DNA of 64,000 nt from Stutzerimonas stutzeri (GTDB taxonomy: Bacteria; Pseudomonadota; Gammaproteobacteria; Pseudomonadales; Pseudomonadaceae): contig NZ_CP036186.1 in the NCBI RefSeq assembly GCF_015291885.1, positions 372,001-436,000 on the forward strand, in the 5' to 3' direction. This document shows positions 58,386-64,000 of the stretch, in pieces. The notes beneath the pieces were generated by a model, which was not told where the DNA came from, searched no databases, and saw only the letters and a program-made list of their open reading frames with translations. The position numbers and the translations under genes are program-made. The stretch's first letter is position 1. Every line of letters begins with the position of its first letter.

Positions 58386-59813
58386 TCAGAGAGAGAGGAA
58401 TCCGTCGTACAGCCCGTAGGCGGCGATCGCCGCACCGATCAGTACTGCGGCGAAAATCAGTTTCTCCAGCGAGGTGAACACCGGCTGCCCGAGTTCACGT
58501 TTGGCCTTGGCGAACAACAGGGCACCCGGGGCGTAGAGCAGTGCGGACAGCAATACGTACTGGATGCCACCGGCATAGACCAGCCATACCGCATATAGCG
58601 TTGCGATCACGGCTGTGAGCAGGTCCTTGCGCCGCTCACCGGGTGCACTCTCGTAGCCTTCGCCACGCACACCGAGTAGCAGTGCATAGGCAGCTGACCA
58701 GAAATAGGGCACCAGGATCATCGAGGTGGCTAGGTACAGCAGGCTCAGGTAGGTCGAGGCGCTGAATAGCGTGATGATCAGGAACAGCTGGATCAGCCCG
58801 TTGGAGAGCCACAGCGCGTTGGCCGGAACGTGATTGGCATTCTCCTTGCGCAGGAAGCGGGGCATGGTGTCATCGCGCGCGCTGGCGAAGAGGATCTCGG
58901 CACAGAGCAGAGTCCAGGACAGCAGAGCACCGGCCAGTGAAACCACGAGCCCGACGCTGATCAGGATTGCGCCCCAGCGCCCTACCACTTGTTCCAGAAC
59001 GCCAGCCATGGATGGGTTCTTCAGGCCGGCCAGTTCGGCCTGGCTCATGATGCCCATCGACAGGACGTTAACCAATACAAGCAGTGCAAGCACGCCGATG
59101 AATCCGATCACCGTGGCTTTACCGACGTCGCTGCGTCGCTCGGCACGTGCCGAATAGACGCTGGCGCCCTCGATGCCGATGAACACCCACACTGTCACCA
59201 GCATCATGTTGCGCACCTGCTCCATGACGCTGCCAAGCTCAATGTTGCCGCGTCCCCAGAAGTCGGCGGTGAACACTTCCAGACGAAACGCCACGGCGGT
59301 GATGACGATAAAGAGCAACAGAGGCACGATCTTGGCGATGGTGCTGATCAGGTTGATGAACGCCGCCTGCTGGATGCCGCGTAGAACCAGCAGGTGTACG
59401 CCCCACAGGACCAGCGAGGCGCCGATCACCGCTGGCAAGGTATTGCCCTCTCCGAATATCGGGAAGAAATAGCCGAGCGTACTAAAGAGCAGGACGAAGT
59501 AGCTGACGTTGCCGATCCAGGCGCTGATCCAGTAACCCCAGGCGGACGAAAAGCCCATGTAGTCGCCAAAGCCCGCCTTGGCGTAGGCATAGACACCGGC
59601 ATCAAGTTCCGGCTTGCGGTTGGCAAGGGTCTGGAAGACGAAGGCCAGGCTGAGCATACCGACCGCGGTAATTGCCCAGCCGATCAGGATTGCACCGGCG
59701 CTGGCGCTAGCCGCCATGTTCTGCGGCAGGGAAAAGATCCCGCCGCCGATCATCGATCCCACTACTAGTGCAATCAGTGCGCTGAGTTTCAGTTGTTTCG
59801 AGGCCGTGGCCAT
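58386..59813 (-). CDS. arcD: Arginine/ornithine antiporter
   Basis: 475 residues with about twelve to thirteen hydrophobic helices. LSALIALVVGSMIGGGIFSLPQ is the APC-family start with the GSMIGGGIF motif; VWVFIGIEGASVYSARAERR is the conserved ArcD loop. It exchanges arginine for ornithine. GGAG lies eight bases upstream of ATG 59813. It is first in arcDABC, behind an Anr-type promoter. Confidence 0.95.
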   Translation of the reverse strand: MATASKQLKLSALIALVVGSMIGGGIFSLPQNMAASASAGAILIGWAITAVGMLSLAFVFQTLANRKPELDAGVYAYAKAGFGDYMGFSSAWGYWISAWIGNVSYFVLLFSTLGYFFPIFGEGNTLPAVIGASLVLWGVHLLVLRGIQQAAFINLISTIAKIVPLLLFIVITAVAFRLEVFTADFWGRGNIELGSVMEQVRNMMLVTVWVFIGIEGASVYSARAERRSDVGKATVIGFIGVLALLVLVNVLSMGIMSQAELAGLKNPSMAGVLEQVVGRWGAILISVGLVVSLAGALLSWTLLCAEILFASARDDTMPRFLRKENANHVPANALWLSNGLIQLFLIITLFSASTYLSLLYLATSMILVPYFWSAAYALLLGVRGEGYESAPGERRKDLLTAVIATLYAVWLVYAGGIQYVLLSALLYAPGALLFAKAKRELGQPVFTSLEKLIFAAVLIGAAIAAYGLYDGFLSL

Positions 59814-59850
59814 GGTTCTGTCTCCTTTGCAAATCAGAGCAGCTGAGGCC

Positions 59851-59892
59851 ATTAAATGCCTGCCTGTGCGACGGTGTGATGACCAGCGTCAA
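59851..59892 (-). promoter_or_regulatory. Anr/FNR-type promoter of arcDABC
   Basis: On the minus strand TTGAC-GCTG-GTCAT (59892-59879) resembles the TTGAT-N4-ATCAA box, and TTTAAT (59856-59851) is a 5/6 match to -10. If transcription starts at 59844, seven bases after the -10, the box is centred exactly at -41.5, the class II position of FNR-family activators. Anr control of arcDABC is established in P. aeruginosa. Confidence 0.7.
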
Positions 59893-60005
59893 GAGAACCA
59901 GGGTAATGGAGTGCAACGATCACACTGTCTGATGGGGCCCGTGCTAGACAGCCCGGCGCCAAAACACGTGCGCGTCGAAAATGGACCTGAAGGGAGGGTT
60001 ATGCA

Positions 60006-60368
60006 GTGTTCAGATCCGGTCATGCAGTGGTCAGTCGGCCCGCGTCGAAGGCCTTTTCCGGTTATCACCTCGTTCTCGACTATCACGTCGAGGGCGCGGA
60101 GCAGAAACCGGAGTGGGCATGCTTTCATTTGCACGGCACGGTCGATCGGACGCCGATCGACGAGCTGTTTCGCATGCATCGGGACGTAGCCTGCAATTTC
60201 CTGCAGCGTGTTCGTCAATCCCTGCGCAAGCACGGTGCAGCCCTGCACTCGGACGTCCTGTTCGCCTTTCATGCCGACTATGATCCTATGTTCAAGGATC
60301 TGCGCCAGCAGCTGCATTGCGAGCCTGGCGAGCCGATCGATCTTGACCGCTTTTTGCGTGAAGGCTGA
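60006..60368 (+). CDS. Small protein of unknown function
   Basis: 120 residues starting at GTG 60006, eight bases after GGAGG. It is soluble, with no signal peptide, and rich in His (VLDYHV, CFHLHGTVD, LFAFHADYD); the His/Asp pattern hints at metal or nucleotide binding but no family is recognised. A competing ATG at 60001 lies in another frame that lacks coding character. It sits between the arc promoter and the convergent DUF3392 gene (6-base gap). Confidence 0.6.
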   Translation: MFRSGHAVVSRPASKAFSGYHLVLDYHVEGAEQKPEWACFHLHGTVDRTPIDELFRMHRDVACNFLQRVRQSLRKHGAALHSDVLFAFHADYDPMFKDLRQQLHCEPGEPIDLDRFLREG

Positions 60369-60374
60369 ACGGCG

Positions 60375-60698
60375 CTAGTTGCGATCGGCGATTACACCGA
60401 CGAGGAAGAAGATCAGCAGCAGTACTGGTGCCAGGCTGTAGTTGTTCAGATGGGCCAGGCCCTGGGTCATCCACGGCGTCAGGAAAACGATGGCCAGGCC
60501 GTAGCCCACCGCGCAGACCAGTACGAAGATCAGTGTGCGGAAAAAGAAGTTAAGGCTGCTGACAGCGCCCTTTACCCAGGTATTGATTGCCGGGCCGAAG
60601 AGGACGAAGAGTGTGGCCATGAGCGCCAGTGAAATATCGGAAAGGTGGCTGCGGCTCCAGCGCGAGAGTGTAACGATCAGGTCGAGTAGCAAATCCAT
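60375..60698 (-). CDS. DUF3392 membrane protein
   Basis: 107 residues with three hydrophobic helices (LALMATLFVLFGPAI, FFRTLIFVLVCAVGYGLAIV and SLAPVLLLIFFLVGVIA). This matches DUF3392, of unknown function. It starts nine bases after the hemW stop and is probably the last gene of the metX-to-hemW unit. Confidence 0.88.
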   Translation of the reverse strand: MDLLLDLIVTLSRWSRSHLSDISLALMATLFVLFGPAINTWVKGAVSSLNFFFRTLIFVLVCAVGYGLAIVFLTPWMTQGLAHLNNYSLAPVLLLIFFLVGVIADRN

Positions 60699-60707
60699 CC
60701 GGTGTCC

Positions 60708-61886
60708 TTAAGGCAGGAAGCTCTGTAGCAGGTCGTTGAGAAACAATTGGCCCTTGGCCGTCGCCACCAAGCGAGAGGGATCGGGTGACAGCAAGCCGCG
60801 GGCCTCGGCAACACGGCGGGGCTCGGCAAGCATGTCCAGGGCCAATCCGGTGCGCTGAGTGAACAGCATGGCCGGTACGCCGTCGGTGAGGCGCAGCACA
60901 TTCATCAGGAATTCGAAGGGTAATTCATCGGTAGTGAGCTGCTTTTCGCCGGCGCGAAAGGCTTTGGCCCGATCGAGGTAGTCCTTTGGCAGGCGGGTTT
61001 TCCAGCTGCGCAGGATGCGTCCGTCGGTGTGGCTGAGCTTGGCATGGGCGCCGGCGCCGACGCCGAGGAAATCGCCGAAGGTCCAGTAGTTCAGGTTGTG
61101 TCGGGCCTGGCGCCCGGGCTTCGCGTAGGCCGAGGTTTCGTACTGGTGGTAGCCGTGCTCGGCGAGCAGCGTCTGGCCGGCTTCCTGGATGTCCCAGAGG
61201 ATGTCATCTTCAGGTAGCTGCGGCGGCTGGCTCCAGAACACCGTGTTCGGCTCCAGGGTCAACTGATACCAGGACACATGCGTCGGTTGCTGCGCGATGG
61301 CGATGCGCAGGTCGCTCAGCGCATCCTCCAGGCTCTGATCCGGCAGGCCGTGCATGAGGTCGAGATTGAAGTTGTCGAACCCTGCGTCGCGCGCCATATC
61401 GGCTGCGCGAATCGCTTCATCGCCGTCGTGAATGCGCCCGAGCGCCTTGAGCTTGGACGCCTGGAAGCTCTGTACGCCAATGGAAAGTCGGTTGATGCCG
61501 AGCTGGCGATAGTCGCGGAACTTGGCCTGCTCGAATGTCCCTGGATTGGCCTCCAAGGTGATTTCGATGTCGTCTGCAAAGCCAACCAGCCTTTCCAAGC
61601 CTTCGACAATGGCTGCCAGCGCCTTGGCGGAAAACAGGCTAGGTGTGCCGCCGCCGAAGAAGATCGAGCTCAGCCGGCGACCCTGGACATGCTCGAGGTC
61701 ATCGCGAAGATCCGCCAGCAGTGAGGCGACGTAGGCTTCCTCGGGCAGCTCGGGGCCGGCCGCATGGGAATTGAAGTCGCAATACGGGCACTTGCGCACG
61801 CACCAGGGGATATGGACGTAGGCCGCCAGCGGTGGAAGTTCGAAGCGATTCCGGCCGGATGCAGGCACAGGGCTTGCGGCCTTCAT
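60708..61886 (-). CDS. hemW: Radical SAM haem chaperone HemW
   Basis: 392 residues. The cluster motif [10 protein letters not shown] (CxxxCxxC), the [18 protein letters not shown] motif, and the C-terminal HemN-like domain ([20 protein letters not shown]) identify the HemW group formerly called HemN-like coproporphyrinogen oxidases; it lacks the extra N-terminal part of true HemN. I used ATG 61886, which overlaps the rdgB stop as ATGA. Confidence 0.92.
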   Translation of the reverse strand: MKAASPVPASGRNRFELPPLAAYVHIPWCVRKCPYCDFNSHAAGPELPEEAYVASLLADLRDDLEHVQGRRLSSIFFGGGTPSLFSAKALAAIVEGLERLVGFADDIEITLEANPGTFEQAKFRDYRQLGINRLSIGVQSFQASKLKALGRIHDGDEAIRAADMARDAGFDNFNLDLMHGLPDQSLEDALSDLRIAIAQQPTHVSWYQLTLEPNTVFWSQPPQLPEDDILWDIQEAGQTLLAEHGYHQYETSAYAKPGRQARHNLNYWTFGDFLGVGAGAHAKLSHTDGRILRSWKTRLPKDYLDRAKAFRAGEKQLTTDELPFEFLMNVLRLTDGVPAMLFTQRTGLALDMLAEPRRVAEARGLLSPDPSRLVATAKGQLFLNDLLQSFLP

Positions 61887-62476
61887 ATCCCCAGCCGCTG
61901 CTTGAGCAGGGCCATGGCGCGTGCACGGTGGCTGAGCTGGTTCTTCCGCGCTGCCGGCAGCTCGGCGCTGGAGCATTCGCATTCCGGTACCCAGAACAGC
62001 GGGTCGTAGCCGAAGCCGTGCTCGCCGCGCGGAGCATGCAGGATGCGACCGTGCCAGAGGCCTTCGCAGATGATCGGCAGCGGGTCCTCAGCGTGGCGTA
62101 CCAAAGCCAGAGCACAGACGAACTGCGCGCCACGTTCGGCATCTGGAACATCACGCAGGACATCCAACAGCTTGGCATTATTGGCCGCATCGCCCCTGCC
62201 GTCGGCATAGCGCGCCGAGTAGATGCCCGGTGCGCCGCCAAGGGCGTCGACGGCCAGGCCGGAGTCGTCAGCGAGCGCCGGCAGACCGGACAGTCGGGCT
62301 GCATTGCGCGCCTTGAGAATGGCGTTCTCGATGAACGACAGACCGGTTTCCTCCGGCTCGATATCGCTGAACTCGGCGATCGAGCGCACGCGTACGGTGT
62401 CGCCGAGCATTGCCTGTAGCTCTTTGAGCTTGCCGGCGTTATGACTGGCCAGCACCAGTTCAGGGAAAGGCATCAT
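61883..62476 (-). CDS. rdgB: XTP/dITP pyrophosphatase
   Basis: 197 residues. [32 protein letters not shown] and [20 protein letters not shown] are the Ham1/RdgB signatures; [11 protein letters not shown] and HRARAM complete the substrate site. It removes non-canonical purine triphosphates. It overlaps its neighbours by four bases on both sides. Confidence 0.96.
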   Translation of the reverse strand: MMPFPELVLASHNAGKLKELQAMLGDTVRVRSIAEFSDIEPEETGLSFIENAILKARNAARLSGLPALADDSGLAVDALGGAPGIYSARYADGRGDAANNAKLLDVLRDVPDAERGAQFVCALALVRHAEDPLPIICEGLWHGRILHAPRGEHGFGYDPLFWVPECECSSAELPAARKNQLSHRARAMALLKQRLGI

Positions 62477-62895
62477 CGGTCGGGGTAGAACTCCTGGCTG
62501 AAGTCAAAGCTGAACGGGTCGCCGCCAGCTGGTTTCACGGTAAGGCTGAAGCGCAGGGTTTCCTGCGAGTCGAATGGGAATTGCGCCAGATAATAGAGCG
62601 CCTCTTCGCCTTCCTTGAGCTGCTTGAAGGTCAGTGAGCGATCCTGCCCGAGCAGGTTCCTCACCTGCCCGCTTACCTGCGCCGCCACAGGCTTGCCGCC
62701 TTTTAGCACCGAGATGTTGATCACGCCCTGAGTCTTGCTGCGCGTCAGGCCCGCTGCCGCGGCGATATCGGGCTGTAGAAACCCGGAGTTGAAGGCGATG
62801 TAGTGGATGTCGTAGTCGCCGACGCTGTGCTTGCGCTCCGCCAGTGCGGGCAGCGTAAGCAGGGCGGCCAGCAGGCCGATGAGAACTTGTTTCAT
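62473..62895 (-). CDS. DUF4426 exported protein
   Basis: 140 residues with a signal peptide ([17 protein letters not shown]) followed by an all-beta domain ([19 protein letters not shown]). DUF4426 proteins are periplasmic and of unknown role, regularly found between metW and rdgB in pseudomonads. ATG 62895 starts the signal peptide; the longer frame is rejected. It overlaps rdgB by four bases. Confidence 0.9.
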   Translation of the reverse strand: MKQVLIGLLAALLTLPALAERKHSVGDYDIHYIAFNSGFLQPDIAAAAGLTRSKTQGVINISVLKGGKPVAAQVSGQVRNLLGQDRSLTFKQLKEGEEALYYLAQFPFDSQETLRFSLTVKPAGGDPFSFDFSQEFYPDR

Positions 62896-62920
62896 ATGTT
62901 TTCCTCCAGCGTTGAACCGC

Positions 62921-63520
62921 TCAGCGGGAAGGTCCCGTGACACGGTAGATGCCGATTTCACCCAGCAGATTTGGCCATGCTCGACTGGCCCAGCCGTGCC
63001 TGTGGTCTCGGTCAACGGCAAGGCGCTCGAGCACCCTGGCACCGCTTTCCTGGCATAGCCGCTCGAAATCCTCGAATGTGCAGAAGTGAATATTCGGCGT
63101 GTTGTACCAAGTGTAGGGGAGGAACTCGGATACGGGCATGCGGCCTTTGCTCGCAAGGTACCAGCGGCAGCGCCAATGGCCGAAGTTGGGGAAGGTGATA
63201 ATGCACTGCCGACCGACGCGCAGCATTTCCTTCATCAGCTTGTCGGGATAGTGCACGGCCTGCAGCGCCTGGGTCATGACCACCATGTCGAAGCTATCGC
63301 TGGCGAAGTTGCCCAGACCCAGATCGAGGTTCTGCTCGATGACATTGACGCCCTTGTCGATGCAGGCGGCAATGTTGTCCGGATCGATTTCCAGGCCGTA
63401 GCCGCTGACCTGCTTGTGATCGCGCAGCCAGGCCAGCAGCTCACCATTGCCGCAGCCGAGGTCGAGTACTCGGCTGCCGGCCGGAATCCACTCTTGGATG
63501 ATGTCCAGATCGGCGCGCAT
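62921..63520 (-). CDS. metW: MetW methyltransferase-like protein
   Basis: 199 residues. RVLDLGCGNGELLAWLRDHK is SAM motif I, and VVMTQALQAVHYPDKLMKEM with GRQCIITFPNFGHWRCRWYL is the MetW-specific region. It is required with MetX for methionine synthesis by activating homoserine acylation. It begins nine bases after metX. Confidence 0.95.
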   Translation of the reverse strand: MRADLDIIQEWIPAGSRVLDLGCGNGELLAWLRDHKQVSGYGLEIDPDNIAACIDKGVNVIEQNLDLGLGNFASDSFDMVVMTQALQAVHYPDKLMKEMLRVGRQCIITFPNFGHWRCRWYLASKGRMPVSEFLPYTWYNTPNIHFCTFEDFERLCQESGARVLERLAVDRDHRHGWASRAWPNLLGEIGIYRVTGPSR

Positions 63521-63529
63521 CTTCGTTCC

Positions 63530-64000
63530 TTATACGGCTATGCGGTTCATGTAACCGCGGAAGGCTTGCAGGTAGCGTGGGTTGGGGATCAGAAAGGCGT
63601 CGTGGCCTTGTGGCGCGTCGATCTCCAGGTAACAGACGTCCTTGCGCGCGGCGAGCAGCGCGTCGACGATTTCCCGCGAGCGCTCTGGTGAAAAGCGCCA
63701 GTCGGTGGTGAAGGACATGACGCAAAAGCGCGCCTGGGCGACCTCGAAGGTCTTGGCCAGATCGTCGTCGTTGGCCGCGGCCGGGTCGAAATAATCCAGC
63801 GCCTTGGTCATCAGCAGGTAGGTATTGGCGTCGAAACGCCCGGAAAACTCCTCGCCCTGATAGCGCAGATAGCTCTCGACCTGAAATTCCACGCTGTTGA
63901 AGTCGTAGTTGAGCTTCTCGCTCTTCAATCCGCGCCCGAACTTGGTGCCCATGGCGTCATCGGACAGGTAGGTGATGTGGCCGACCATGCGCGCCAGCAT
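63530..64000 (-). CDS. metX: Homoserine O-acyltransferase MetX, 3' part
   Basis: 156 residues are visible; the frame continues beyond the right edge, so the first half including the nucleophile Ser is missing. The catalytic Asp in [11 protein letters not shown] and His in [11 protein letters not shown] are present, and [20 protein letters not shown] is the lid segment. It acylates homoserine with acetyl- or succinyl-CoA; which one cannot be read from this part. Confidence 0.94.
   Translation of the reverse strand: MLARMVGHITYLSDDAMGTKFGRGLKSEKLNYDFNSVEFQVESYLRYQGEEFSGRFDANTYLLMTKALDYFDPAAANDDDLAKTFEVAQARFCVMSFTTDWRFSPERSREIVDALLAARKDVCYLEIDAPQGHDAFLIPNPRYLQAFRGYMNRIAV

Noticed and set aside
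59614..60189. Plus-strand open frame overlapping the arcD start and the orphan gene
   Set aside because: It runs antisense through the conserved N-terminus of ArcD and its product is not protein-like; the GTG frame at 60006 has the better ribosome site.

Overview
The window is chromosomal DNA from a gamma-proteobacterium of the genus Pseudomonas in the broad sense. Evidence: uniformly high GC, dense short-gap operons, the very long PstC and PstA proteins typical of pseudomonads, REP palindromes of the GGTGGGCTTCAGCCCACC type, a P. mendocina-type cutinase homologue, and the gene order folA, ilvD, mutM, coaD, ftsYEX-rpoH, mtgA, thiSG, trmB, hemW-rdgB-metWX, which I recall as conserved in Pseudomonas. 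The cutinase and REP type suggest the stutzeri/mendocina side of the genus; that is inference. I see no phage, insertion sequence, CRISPR array or tRNA/rRNA gene.

Layout. 1-3,025: end of a membrane protein, an AEC permease, a membrane diguanylate cyclase and an acyl-CoA thioesterase. 3,150-10,195: a complete Pho-regulated pstSCAB-phoU cluster with one Pho box before pstS and a second, four-repeat one between pstS and pstC. 10,200-13,630: REP elements, a DUF3482 GTPase overlapping a DUF2868 membrane protein, and a DUF4282 protein. 13,670-21,590: glpQ, folA (probably leaderless), YitT, a YfcE-like phosphodiesterase, an FAD oxidoreductase, a DUF4153 protein and ilvD. 22,095-22,942: a secreted cutinase/PET-hydrolase-type gene broken by one missing base. 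22,990-31,650: rlmI, a PfpI/DJ-1 protein, an HDOD protein, mutM, a small exported protein, a Na/Pi cotransporter, ggt, ferredoxin and coaD. 31,760-36,130: a GMC oxidoreductase / Tat protein / coniferyl aldehyde dehydrogenase operon facing a TetR regulator, with a palindromic operator inside the operon promoter.

36,140-45,365: YheT hydrolase, rsmD, a paired M16 peptidase system, ftsY-ftsE-ftsX and rpoH; rpoH has a sigma-70-like and an AlgU-like promoter. 45,450-50,140: a hybrid histidine kinase and a PAS-GGDEF-EAL protein whose EAL domain is cut by one extra base. 50,265-54,932: mtgA, DUF423, thiSG, trmB and DUF1329. 54,997-59,813: the arcDABC arginine deiminase operon with an Anr-type box centred at -41.5 from a -10 hexamer. 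60,006-64,000: a small orphan gene, then DUF3392, hemW, rdgB, DUF4426, metW and the 3' part of metX.

Themes: phosphate supply (pst, Na/Pi transporter, glpQ); c-di-GMP and sensory signalling; envelope quality and division (M16 pair, ftsEX, mtgA, rpoH); anaerobic arginine fermentation; and use of polyester or alcohol/aldehyde substrates. No wholly new multi-gene system is evident. The most noteworthy items are the frameshifted cutinase, the frameshifted EAL protein, the internal Pho promoter and the uncharacterised DUF3482/DUF2868 GTPase pair.
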